From Physcomitrium patens (lineage: Eukaryota > Streptophyta > Bryopsida > Funariales > Funariaceae): a stretch of DNA of 64,000 bases. Numbering within the stretch: the stretch's first letter is position 1; each line of letters opens with the position of its first letter. The notes under the pieces were generated by a model. It saw only the letters and a program-made list of their open reading frames with translations, ran no database searches and was not told the DNA's origin. Below are positions 1 through 10,875 of the stretch, in pieces. The stretch lies in assembly GCF_000002425.4 (NCBI RefSeq), contig NC_037264.1, positions 7,022,475-7,086,474 of the forward strand, given 5' to 3'. A program made the translations under genes and the position numbers.

Positions 1-33
1 GTGGATATAAACAATATTTAAGGTAGAAGTGTG

Positions 34-36
<3 letters not shown>

Positions 37-65
<29 letters not shown>
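37..65. repeat. (AT)n microsatellite
   Basis: An uninterrupted AT dinucleotide run of about 14 units, directly visible. Confidence 0.9.
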
Positions 66-71
<6 letters not shown>

Positions 72-663
72 CACATAATTTTTATATTAAATTTGAAAGC
101 ATATTAAAGCATTGTATCCCAAGTAGCATTTTCTGATGGACATGGACACAATGTATATGATTCAAACATGTATGAAAGCATATTACCATGTGAAAATAAA
201 ATATGTGTGATGTTTGTTTTATTACACATGTTCATAATTCATTCTGAAAAAATCTCATTGATGCATTAGATGCTACTTTTGGAATCAAATTTGGTATAAA
301 TAATGTTGTTTTCATAGTTAGTTTCTGTAAATTGGTTGATGAAGATTCATCTCAGAGCAACTTAAATCATTTTAACTGAAAATTCTGTTCTTATTAATGA
401 CGTCCAAGATAAAAACTTGATTTATTAATTTACATGAATTAATAATTAATTCATATAAATTAAGTTTTTTTTATCTTAGAAATATTTTGAAATAATCAGA
501 ATTTATATGAAATAAAATCAACCTTTTTCAAACATCCACATCAATCAAATGGTTATTGCCAAAGGAAAATAATTTGGGGAAGTTACAAGAGATAAAAATG
601 AAATGGAGATGATTTGACAAGATTAAGAATTGTCTCTATTTTTTTTTTCTTCTTGTTTCTAAT

Positions 664-664
<1 letters not shown>

Positions 665-730
<66 letters not shown>
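665..730. repeat. Self-complementary (CT)n(TA)n(GA)n composite microsatellite
   Basis: About 11 CT units run into about 10 TA units and then about 12 GA units with no interruption. The CT and GA arms are reverse complements around a TA centre, so the block can fold as one long hairpin or cruciform. Similar TA-GA junctions occur near 30301-30357 and 35673-35708. Confidence 0.9.
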
Positions 731-2329
731 TTGATTATAAGCTTTTGGTCCAAGCCCCTAATATCTTACCATTAAATTTGTCATGAGAGTCTTTTGGAAG
801 AAGTTTCCTCATAATACTATCACATCAACTACTAAAGAAAGTGTCTTACCATATCCAACTTCCTCAGAAGTTCTTAGAAAGTTTGGAAGCTCTTGGAAAG
901 TTCCTGGAATATTTTGGAACATTCTATAAAATTAAAGAGATACAAAAGGATTACCAAAGTAAATAACAAATTGTGATCAAATAAGTTTATGGCCAAACCA
1001 ACTGGATTCAAGCCAAGATATTAATTTTATGAAAAACATTAATTTTTATTTATGTAATTATTACGCTTGTTATTATTCAGTCCAAAATTTGAAGCAGATA
1101 TATTTTGTTCAAAAAAGATATGGACATATGTAGTCAAAACAAAATAATGTGTAAGATTGATTGATTATCTTTCAAGCAGTACAGTTAATATATTTCCTTG
1201 CACCTTTTACTGGATAGGAGGGTTGATTTAGTAAATACTTGGGCCAATTTAACAATTATCCAAATAAATCATGCTTTTAATAATCCAGACATATATTTTC
1301 TTATACATACATATGAATGAGAGAGGCCTAGTGAAGCACCTACTTATTACTTCTGTTTCTTTATTTCTACTTCTTGTTTTTATTTTCATTTGCAGTTGTT
1401 CTCTGCACATATTGCTTTTTTTTTCATTTGTATTTATTTAAAATTTTATTCATTCATTTGCTTGTTTATTTCCATCATCAGGTGTGTAAGGGGGAGAAAC
1501 AAGGGGTAGCTTTGTAGATGAGTTTTTGTGTCATGATCAGCTACTCTTTCTCACCCTCACATGATGTCAAAATAGGGGAAATAAGGAACCTGGCAGTGGG
1601 TATGAGAAAAAAGAGAAAATCATGGGAACTAGCTAAAAAAATAACAACAACAAAGAAGAGAAACCCATGAGAATCATTTGTCACCCAGCAGCCACAACTG
1701 AAAAGAAACCTTCATACAAACAATAAACAGCAAACACAAAGACTGAGAGAGAGGGCCTTCCTCTGGTTCATTGCAGGGAAAGCAGATGGAGGTGCCCCAA
1801 ATGCATGGCATTCTACACACTCATGATGGCAACAACCCTACTCACAAAATGAAAAAAGAAAAAAGAAAACTAGTAGTAGACCGGAGGGTTTCGGTGATGG
1901 AGAAACCCAAAAGTCAAGCCCTAATTTTAGGGTTTGGGCCCCAGTGGGATGGGATGGCCTACGAAAAGGCGATGCAAGAGGAGGAAAGTGGGCAGGGGCT
2001 TCATCGCCTTTTTGCAAGCGTGGCTGTGGTGTGATCGAAGAAACCAGAGAGAGAGAATGAGAGAGAGAGTCCCAGTTGGGCTGTAGCGAGCGAGCGAGAA
2101 GGAGGAGGAGCAATTACTGCGGTGCCTTTGGAAATAAACAATGCCTGTGAGAGAGTCAGTGTGTCGATGATGCGAGACTAGGAGCTATTTCCTACCCCCA
2201 TTGTCCTGCACCTGCCAGGCTTAGACGAGAGAATCTGAGGGGCACAGACAAGCATGAAAGACAGAGAGAAAGAAACAAACAAAGAAAGAAAGACACAGAG
2301 AAAGAGAGGAATAGAATTTGAGAGTGCGT

Positions 2330-2366
<37 letters not shown>

Positions 2367-3654
2367 CGAGAAATGTGGCCAGATTGGTAACCATGGCCGT
2401 GGGCCCTGGAAATCAGGTGATCAGCTTTGCAGGGATTTTCGAAGGTGCTCTCGACAAGACGTCCCTCACGCCTTTCGCTACTGTTTTAAAATACAATAAA
2501 ACCTGCAGCGTGATTCATTCTATTCTTTGACTTCTTCGCTCTCAGCCTTCCAATCCTTTCTCTGTGAGTTTTTCCCATCGTCTTTCTAGGAACCAGAGAG
2601 TAATTATTTGTTGCCTGCCTGAGCGTGGATGGTGAGAGGTGAGAGGCAGTGGTCAACTTCAGCTCCTGCTTTAAACTTTTGTACGCAAGCCGAAGCTTCT
2701 CCTCATGCAGAAGAGGATTTGCTTGTTTTTTCTTTTCTCTTTTCTCTCATTTGCCTACAACAGCATACGCCGTTGTACTTTATTGCATTTTATTTATTTT
2801 GAAGTATTTCTTTACATGGAAGGTTTTCACATAAGGGAATATTTTTCCTTTTCCTAACTGGAGGAAATCCGAATGGATGAGCCAACAACGACCACCACAT
2901 CAACAACAAGCGCCCTTGCAATGGCTTGTTGATCACACAACCCAACATAATAGAACGAAATCAATGCAAAAGTTGCGTGCAGAATGCAGTAGATTACGAA
3001 TGGAAATTTTAAGCAAGCGTGAACGGGAAGCCTAGCCCGGCACATTCCTTGACTGAATCAGACTGCAGCAATCTTGCTAAACACCCTTGAGAAAGGGGCT
3101 CAGCTCGTTAATTCCGGCCCCCCGACGCGCAAATCAATCATCCGCGCGATGGGAGAGTGCCGACTTCGGGCGATGCGCCCTAAGTGCGGGTATGGTCAGG
3201 TACGCATCCGTCCCGTCCCGTCCCGTCCACCGTTGTGGGAGGAGATAGAAAAAGAAGGCAAAAGAATAATCTTCTTACAGCGAGCCGTATCCGGTAAGTT
3301 TGCCGGGTCGTTCGGTTGGTCGACAGTCGCACTCGGGAGTAGCAGCGTCGATCGAGAGGGCCTGCAGGCTTTGGAGCAATCGTTTGTGCGCGTCTCTGTT
3401 ATGTCAGCGTGGCAGGCTGCCCGGCTGCCAATGTTTTTTTCCTTCTCTTTTTGTCAATAAAAACATTTCCCTGGTTTCGCAAAGGAATTTTCTCTGACCC
3501 CACCCCACCCCTGGCTCCAAGTGACTTGCTGAAGCCGCCGCTGCCCAGCGTTGCCTTCTCCTTTGGCTCGTTCCGAACATCGCCACCCACCCGGCCCAAA
3601 GGTGCACTTTTCGGCTTGCAAAGCCTGTCTGCTCTTTTGTCGCTCCTTTAGGCG

Positions 3655-3662
3655 TATAAATA
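3655..3662 (+). promoter_or_regulatory. TATA box candidate upstream of the C2orf69-like gene
   Basis: TATAAATA stands in a GC-richer context about 600 bases before the predicted start codon at 4254. It is the best TATA match on the plus strand before that gene. Transcription would then start near 3690 and leave a 5' leader of about 560 bases, perhaps with an intron. This is a sequence match plus inference; no transcript evidence is available. Confidence 0.35.
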
Positions 3663-4253
3663 CTGACTGCACAGCTGCACCTGAAGCGGAGGTAAGAGTG
3701 TTCTTTGAGGGAGCATCAAGGGAAGTGAGGAGATAGGTGGGGGAGTGAGAGACAAAGGAGCCAACTGAGGCTTCTTACATGCACTGGAACATTCTATAGT
3801 AGCCTTATCCACAAGACTCCTATCTTGTGAGAGGGCTTTCGTCCGCATTGCCACATTATAATCCCTTACTGGCATGCATCAGCATTGAAGCCCATACCAT
3901 GAATCAAAGCGGGGGGCAGGTGTTGCGTGCCATGTGAATCACATTATAGCCCTGCTTCGGAATCTTGGTTGCTTTCTGGTAGGTCCTTGCTTTTGAAGCT
4001 TGGGGAACCGAAGGAAGGAAGCGGAAGAGGGAGAGAGAAGGAGAGAAAGAGAGAGAGAGTGGAGGGGAGAGGTGGCTTTTGGGTGGCTCGAATTTTGAGT
4101 ATGAATTTGAAGATGTACTTGGTAGAAAAAAGTCTTTTGCTGTTGGGTTATTGCGCATGATTTCGCGTGACACTGAGATTGCGGCAGCGGCGAGGAATAG
4201 GTAACATCAGCTGTCTACGAGTGTTTTTATTTTTATTTTTATTGCCTGTTGCT

Positions 4254-6681
4254 ATGGCGGAGGGGAGATGGGAGGGTGAGTTGCAAGCATGTTGCAGTGG
4301 CTCCAGCGGCCACAGCCGCGTGACGGCGTCCCTGTGTTACTCGCCATCCACTGGCACTCTTCTGGTAATGCCCTCTGGAGCCCTACCTTGCTCCCTCCTC
4401 TCCTCACTTCTTTTTTGCTACTCAAATTGTGTGGCGTTCTATTACAGTACGTCGAAAGTTGGATATGTAGCACATCTAGTCAGGATAATGTGGTGGCTTT
4501 CACCCCTACTCGAGCCTGCTCCCTTTCGGCGCTTCCTGCCCTCGTTGTGATGCATGCCCGTTCTGTGGGGCGTGCGTCCAATTTTCGTACTCACTCCCTG
4601 CCTTCTGGATCACGATACGGTATTCAAATATGACAGTTTAACCTCACAGCCACCACAAGAGTACTGATCAACGGCTTGGTCCTTGATCTTGAACACCAAA
4701 TTCTATGTTTTTGTCTTATTTCTGAGTCTCAAATGTTTGGTAGGCCCTAGTGTGTTGTAATCTAAGTCAATACGGCAGACGTAGTCTTGAACCAGCACCC
4801 ACCTACAATGAATCCAGGCAATGTGTAGCTCACTGTTCTGGAACTTTTTAATGATCTGTAACCGACTAATTAGGTTTACGTGAATCATTCAATCTCTTTT
4901 AGGAAACGGTACTTCCTTGGATACGTCGATTGATATTGCAGCTGGTTTAGCTCGAAGACCGTGAATCCTCCCATGCTCATTTGAACTAAAAACTCCCATG
5001 GGTTGCGCTCGGTTTTTATGTACTTGGTTCAAGTCCTTTGCCATCATGCCTGGAGCGTGAGCTCCACTGTACATTTGTTTGCCGAATTCTGAATAGGGTT
5101 TCTTTGTGTGGTTGTCGTGTTAGAGAGCAGTCGCCCTCAAGAAACGTGGTATTTTACGTGGGCGACCGGGTTGAAGGTACAGATAATTCCGAAATTGAGC
5201 GGCTGTCTCAACCGAGGAACATTGCGTCGATCTTGGTCTCCAAGCTTGGCCCTTCCATCAACGCCTGGATCATCGAACCTTCCCACTATAATAGCGCGTT
5301 TGCTTGCTACAATAACCTCTTGCCGTCCCTCACATCAAAAGGGGAGCCAAAGGGCTATGATCCGAAGGGGTTGCCGGCAGCCCGTGCGACGTTGACCCTC
5401 CTTCAGAACTGCCTCGCTCAGGTACTAGCGACCTGTTCTTTCTTCTACCGAGATTCGGTTAATAAAATATGGTATTATCTATGTTGTTGAACGTCACAAT
5501 GTGGCATCTAAAGAAGAGAGGATCTGTTTCACAAGTGTTTATTTGGTCCTGGTTCTTTCCTTGAATGATACCAGTGTTGACTTTTAGGCGAATATGCTTC
5601 ATGGCCAGGGCCGTTACCCTAAAACATTTCGTTGCACTATCCAGCATGTTTCTCTGTGTGGGCACAGCAGCCAAGTCTTCCTTTCGTTGCCTATTGTTTG
5701 TTTCTGAAGAACTAGGTGTTGGTATATCCAGGTGACCACGAGACTGACCATGGAAAGCCTCCCGAGCCAGCGAGAGCGAGTGGCAATCGGTAAACAACCC
5801 GAGAGCAACTTGACCAATGCACACTTTCTGTGCGGCCATGGGTTTGCCGCCCCACCCCTAGATAACCCGTCTTCGAGACCGAAGAAATGTCCTCAAACGT
5901 TAGTGTTTGGCTTTAGCAAGGGCGGGGTGGTTCTCAATCAGCTGCTGGCGGAGCTGACGCATTATGAAGATCTAGTGGATGAGGGGAAGGTGTTCAATAA
6001 GAAGAACTGGTTAAATCGCGGTGTAGCAAAGGGGGGATCCTCTGGAAAGTGTTCCAAGATTGAGGTGAGAAATTGATCGCCTCACTTTCTTCACAAAGTT
6101 TGAAAATTAGGGTTCTGATGAATTAGGGTTTTAATTGAGTGAAAGGTATGGCTAGATATCTTGGAATGGATTGCAGACCTTTTACAATCTGGGTAATCTG
6201 TTTTCGGTGAATGCGTACGCTGACATTTCATAATCATCTCATTCAGGCCTCTCTGAGACCTACTGACGCTCTGGACGAGAAGACGAAGGACGTTCGCAGT
6301 GGGTCACCCCTCTTACCTGCTACAGTTGAGGAGTTTCTTCGCGGTATTGCTGAGGTTCACTATGTGGACGTCGGCTTGAACTGTCCAGGTGCATACCAAA
6401 CTGATGCTCATGTGCTGGACGGCCTTGCAAGAGCATCCCGAGCACGAGAAGGAGGCCTTCTGGTGGCTTTTCATGGCACGCCCAGGCAGTGGTGTGACGG
6501 AGGCCGGCGCTGGGTTGCAATGGAGAAGAACACATGCAGGGAGATTATTCAAAATGCAGCGTCCCGGCACGGAGAGGCTTCCAAACTGCGCGTTGCGGAG
6601 AAGATGTACTTTTCCACCCGCAAGGCTAGCTTGCAGATGCACTTTGAGATTATCGAGGCGCTTGCCGTGAGCTCGTCTTGA
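4254..6681 (+). CDS. C2orf69 (UPF0565) family protein, four exons
   Basis: Proposed exons are 4254-4364, 5131-5421, 5732-6064 and 6247-6681. All three introns have GT-AG ends and phase 0, and the joined frame gives 389 residues, close to the about 385 of human C2orf69. Family landmarks appear in order: RNVVFYVGD near the start of exon 2, then IASILVSKL, WIIEPSHYNSAFACYNN, and GFSKGGVVLNQLLAEL in exon 3. The last contains a GxSxG nucleophile elbow with Ser about 196, followed in exon 4 by the VHYVDVGLNC and VAFHGTPRQW blocks. This suggests an alpha/beta-hydrolase-fold protein; human C2orf69 is linked to mitochondria, but catalysis is unproven. Exon 1 is the least certain part: its ATG and donor are chosen because they preserve phase 0 and end in a compact SPSTGTLL segment. 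The three downstream exons are strongly supported. Confidence 0.82.
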
Positions 6682-6689
6682 GCTCACTG

Positions 6690-8036
6690 TGCGATGACAT
6701 AAGCCTTAGTTGCACGTATGTATATTACAAAATTCTTTCTAACGATCGATACATTATTTATGTAAGATTTTATGTATCCGAGCGCGTCAGGTCGATGTTG
6801 TTAGTGGTTAATATTCCTGAAACAGTGTCAATGCACAGAATGTCACTGGATCCTTGATCGTGTCATGGTCTGCGGTTGTGGCAGAATTCTGCTAAAGTCA
6901 GACCCAATATAGTTAGATTTCTTTAAGATCCCGTCTCGCGATGGGAATGGGAACCATAAGAGAAACAACCAATCTTAGTGGATATCTCTCAAAAGTGATA
7001 TCTTAGCAAACTGTGCCCAGTGACAGGATATAAGCTTCCGATGTGATTACGCTTGAAGTAATACAATAAGACGCATATATGACAATCTGCTGGCACAGAA
7101 ATGATACAATTGTATCATCTGTGGAAAAGTGGCTTTGGGCTTCGACAACGTACATAGACTCGCGGTAGCAATGTTTAGGAGGTCAGTAGCTTTAGTCAAC
7201 ATTTTTTGTGCAGCATTGTGGCTGGTCGGATCGACCCCCCGACCTCAATCGAGATCGAAGTCGGGCTGAAGAAGCATTTTTTGCGGACTACAAATGATTT
7301 TCTGCATAACGATTTAATGTTATTTCTCTTTAATAATATCGTCTTTGTAAAATAGGTACTGTCGTTACATGGAGTGTTGATAAGTCGAACATGCAGGATG
7401 TTGGTAACAGTACTTAATTTGACTTACATTTTAAATATCTCTGGAGTTTGGCAGCTGAATAGAGTACATTTTTTCAACTAATTAGCAACTATTCTTATCT
7501 GAGCAACTCCTATCATCAGGATTCGAAATCAGGATCCAAGTATTATACTCTGTTGTATCGGTGGCACTAGCTTCACCAGCATGGGAATGAGTATTTAAGT
7601 AGGAAAGATGCAGCGACAGGTGAAGCAAGGAGAGCAACGACGTAAGATATTCACATGGGAATGAGTGTTTAAGTAGGAAAGATGCAGCGACAGGTGAAGC
7701 AAGGAGAGCAATATCGTAAGATATTCATAGATACGTGGGTAAAGGCGAACTGTAAGACCCAAATGATTACGCCGAGTTATCAACTTTATCAACTTGAGAC
7801 CCAGAAGAAGGAGAGCCGATGAGTCCTCCACACTCTTCTGACGTATATCAGGATCCTCCTCATGGCTTTTTCAATCTAACGCGTCAACGACAGGTTGAAA
7901 CGCTCGATGAAGCCGCTCCGGACAGAGACAACTCGATCAGTTACCCAACCCCTAAAAACTCGATCTCTCGAATCAAAAATCAATACTATCCTGCTTATTT
8001 TCGAAGTTCTGTCATATACGCAGCTGGTTGAATAGT
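6690..8036. other. Intergenic tract after the C2orf69-like gene
   Basis: It holds the 3' flank of the gene and the 74-bp tandem repeat listed separately. A short open frame at 7819-8031 may be the front part of the decayed ORF that follows in another frame. No RNA gene or intact coding region was seen. Confidence 0.5.
7579..7728. repeat. Tandem duplication, two copies of 74 bp
   Basis: The block beginning GCATGGGAATGAGTATTTAA at 7579 is repeated from 7653 with only a few substitutions (GTATTT to GTGTTT, CAACGACG to CAATATCG). The period is 74 bases. No function is evident. Confidence 0.9.
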
Positions 8037-8555
8037 GCAGTAGTTCCGGCACCGCAACAATTACTGACGTTGCCCGCTGCTGCGCTTACGATGCCATAAT
8101 GCTCTTCCAGAAGCAGATTAAGTCGGTCATTTGATCCAATCCTACGTGTTGGCCTCCATCTGAGAAAAGATCTAGAGAGCATCGCTGCCGATAATTTGTA
8201 CGAAGTTGCTTAAGAACTGGGATTGTGTCTGCAAAAGATGGATGCACTAATCGAGGCTGGACACAGCCAAACATAGTATACAAATGCTAAAAAATTAGTA
8301 GTGTTTCTCAATTTCGTTCGAACCCCACAACACTTCGAAGAGATTTCAAGCCCATCTTCAGTACATTATGTCAGAATTAATGCTCAGGTTTACGAGCGCA
8401 TTCACTTTGAGAATTCTGCATCGAATCGCCGAAAAGAATTACGTCAACGATTTTGCCAGTGGATTCATACCACAAAGACGCAAAGTACAGTGGGTCTAAG
8501 TAATTACGGAACAAAAGTCATCACACTTCACATATTAGGGGGCAACAGAGTATGA
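8037..8555 (+). pseudogene. Decayed ORF of unrecognised family, probably transposon-derived
   Basis: One reading frame runs from 8037 to the stop at 8553-8555 and is broken only by in-frame stops at 8097, 8211 and 8274. The last 84 codons are open and hydrophilic, with stretches such as HFEEISSPS, YERIHFENSASNRRKEL and RQRFCQWI. The frame also carries better-than-background GC and amino-acid balance compared with the AT-rich flanks. It therefore looks like a once-coding region rather than chance. I do not recognise the family; a retroelement gag or a host-gene fragment are both possible. A short frame at 7819-8031 in another phase may be its upstream part. Confidence 0.45.
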
Positions 8556-10153
8556 GACAACGAAAAGTGTTCCAAGATAAGAGTTTTACTATTTTTTCAC
8601 TTGCCTTATACTTAGTTAATCCAAAGTCAAACTTGATGTAGCGGCAACTACTAACAGCAACAAGCAGTGTCACACCGACTCAACTAGAAGGCAACGACAA
8701 TTTTTAGGAATTTGGTTTTGTTGTTGAGGAGTGATCAAAGATTGTGAAAATAGCATCACTCCACATTTCTTTGCACATATTTTTAATGAAGAGTGTGTTT
8801 CTAATAGAAATAAACATAGAGTGAGACTTACTCTGTGGTGAATCTCTTATCAAAGTGAATTGCTCTAAGTTAGAATTGGACATCATAGTTTTTTATTTCT
8901 CTTATATTATGCCATGGCAATATTAAATGAGACATCATAACAATTAATTATGATATGGTTGAGGATCTCTAGTTTCAAATATAGGGTAGTGGAGGAATCT
9001 AAATGTATTTTTTTTTGTGGTGGTTGATGATTGTCATAGTTCATTCAAATAGATGTAGCTTATGCTTAATGATGAGATGGCAGCGCACATGATGCAAGTT
9101 GGTTAGAGGATGGGAGGACGAAGTGGAGTGCTGGCAGTGGTAACAATTGGTTTTTAAGTAGGTTTAGATATTTTATTCCAAAAACTCTACAATCACACCA
9201 TCCTTATACTTGCTCCATCAGATTCTGTAATTGGTAATGATGTCTAAGTTTTTAGAACTAACTTTTAGCTAACCCAATAATAAAAACTACATTTGGTGAA
9301 ATGATATTCACATCTCTAGAACTTTGAGGTTTGATGGCAACAAGTATGGATATTGTATCCTTGGTAGAGAAACATTATCCATCTATAATATCTATCTTCA
9401 ACTGTCTAATAAAGATATAAGCATTATGTTCCAATTATTATAGTCTAGTAGCTAATACTATTGGCCAAATGCCCGTGCATCCCAATACTCTAAAATCCAA
9501 AGCTATAAACAATGCAATACAATCAAATTGCGAGTTTGACATTCTATACATGGTCTTTTTCATCAACAAAGCACAATATTATTAATACTATCCACATCCA
9601 AGTTATATAGTTAATTGTTATTGGCTACATCTCAAGCAAAAGCTCAAGGCAACCAACATTGAAGGAATGTGCACATATTACTCTCTATTGTTTGATGCAA
9701 ATATACTCACTTGTAGGCAATGATTTTTTAAGATTATATTCTTATCATTGAAGGATATGCACCACATCCTATAGTCACTTTTGAAATTTGAAGGTAAGAA
9801 AATATCTTTTACATGATGGAATCTATTTTTTCATATAGAAAATAAAGATTCTTACAAGTTTTTAATCTATCTCGTACAAATCCAATTCCTTACCTTAAGT
9901 CAATACTTGCAACATTAGAATTGTATATGAATTCTTGTTTCTTGCATTAGAGAGGTTATGTTTGTAGAAGAAGTCTTATCATATACTAGCAAAACCATAA
10001 GACCAATGATGAAAATTAGAATCAAAGACATCACCAAAATTCTCAAAAAGATCAATCTTTTTGGCCCTCCACAAGACACACCTCAATTTTACAAAATCCT
10101 AGTCTAAGGCCACCTTTACCAATGCCTTATACATAGAGGATTTGACAACTTCC
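8556..10153 (+). mobile_element. Decayed retroelement sequence with copia gag-like stretch, target of the chromovirus insertion
   Basis: AT-rich and full of stops. Around 9325-9440 a frame reads RTLRFDGNKYGYCILGRETL, which resembles the FDGxNYxxWKxxM core of Ty1/copia gag proteins. The plausible continuation on the other side of the gypsy insertion at 16522 reads FYRKCKSRIHGHN, loosely like a decayed zinc knuckle. The element boundaries cannot be seen. Identification rests on one short motif and should be read as tentative. Confidence 0.3.
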
Positions 10154-10703
10154 TTTCACGGCCATAATCATGTAAGCTAATAATTACATATAGAAATAGG
10201 TAGAAGTAAGTAAAAGTAGATAAAAATAAGTTAATTCTATAATATTTAATATAGAAGCTTCCTAGAAACTTCCTAGATGCTGCTTTGACTTCATAGGTGT
10301 CTTTAATTGACTTTTTGGATTAGAAACGTGGTCAACAAGTTGGCCATGTGCCACACATGTTGTTAGCTTGAAAATCAAGCTAACTATATGGCCCACACGT
10401 AGAAAAACTTGCCTTGTAAGTCAAGGCATGTGCCCTACAAAGTCAACACCTATTGGAGGTCCTATAGAACGTCGCCACGTAGCTCTTAGTTAGATAGTAT
10501 ATATAGAGACAAGAGTGAAGGCTTCTTCACTCTTGTCAACTCCTTTCTTGCTTCTAGTCTAGTTTCAAGGGTCTCTAGTTTTCTTGTCTTTTGGCAATAG
10601 CCATTTCAGTTTCTCTTTCAATATATATATTTGTTTATTTACCTCTCTTTGAGTGAAGGCTCACTTGTCTGAATTGTTTTTCATCGAGTTCTTGTCCTTG
10701 ACA
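10154..10703 (+). repeat. 5' LTR of the chromovirus
   Basis: It is 550 bp and matches 15972-16521 almost exactly, ending in CTTGACA. It contains a TATA run at 10498-10505 and three perfect inverted repeats: 10362-10384 (9-bp arms), 10411-10427 (6-bp arms) and 10508-10537 (13-bp arms with a 4-base loop). The first base pair reads TT rather than TG. Confidence 0.95.
10498..10537 (+). promoter_or_regulatory. LTR TATA box followed by a 13-bp-arm hairpin
   Basis: TATATATA at 10498-10505 is followed two bases later by GACAAGAGTGAAG, a GCTT loop and the exact reverse complement. The predicted transcription start would fall inside or just after the palindrome. The same arrangement is in the 3' LTR at 16316-16355. 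A 10-bp-arm version survives in the diverged LTR at 63343-63366, which suggests selection on the structure. Confidence 0.6.
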
Positions 10704-10723
10704 GATTGACAAGAGTACACTTA

Positions 10724-10735
10724 CAATATCAGAGC
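10724..10735 (+). promoter_or_regulatory. Primer binding site candidate (initiator tRNA-Met type)
   Basis: CAATATCAGAGC matches 9 consecutive bases of the common plant retroelement site TGGTATCAGAGC, which pairs with the 3' end of initiator tRNA-Met. It lies 20 bases after the LTR end instead of the usual 0-5. The intervening stretch TTGACAAGAGT is also present after the LTR of the copy at 62989, so the spacing belongs to the family. Confidence 0.55.
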
Positions 10736-10875
10736 TTTGTTTTTCTTGAGTAAGAGTGGATTACCCCTTTCTCTTGACAAGACATAAGCGTATTAGAAGT
10801 TTACGGATTACCGACTTCTAAACTGATATTATTCTTAGTATCTTCTTTGTTATCAAGTCTTTCTTTTCTTTTGTC

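Larger units (their letters stand above)
1..3654. other. AT-rich intergenic tract followed by GA-rich untranslated-looking zone
   Basis: Bases 1-1500 are AT-rich with dinucleotide repeats and no open frame with gene-like character. From about 1740 to 3650 the composition becomes GC-richer with GAGA tracts (for example 2336-2361), which in plants is typical of promoters and 5' leaders. The open frames here are short and low-complexity. One 45-codon frame starts at 2393 in a good start context and ends at 2530, but I recognise nothing in it. I see no supported gene. Confidence 0.5.

Noticed and set aside
1771..2113. Frames of 87 and 91 codons on opposite strands
   Set aside because: The text derives from GA and poly-purine tracts and lacks any domain.
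8305..8330. GTTCGAACCCC resembling a tRNA T-loop
   Set aside because: No A box or cloverleaf arms can be drawn around it, and it lies inside the decayed ORF.
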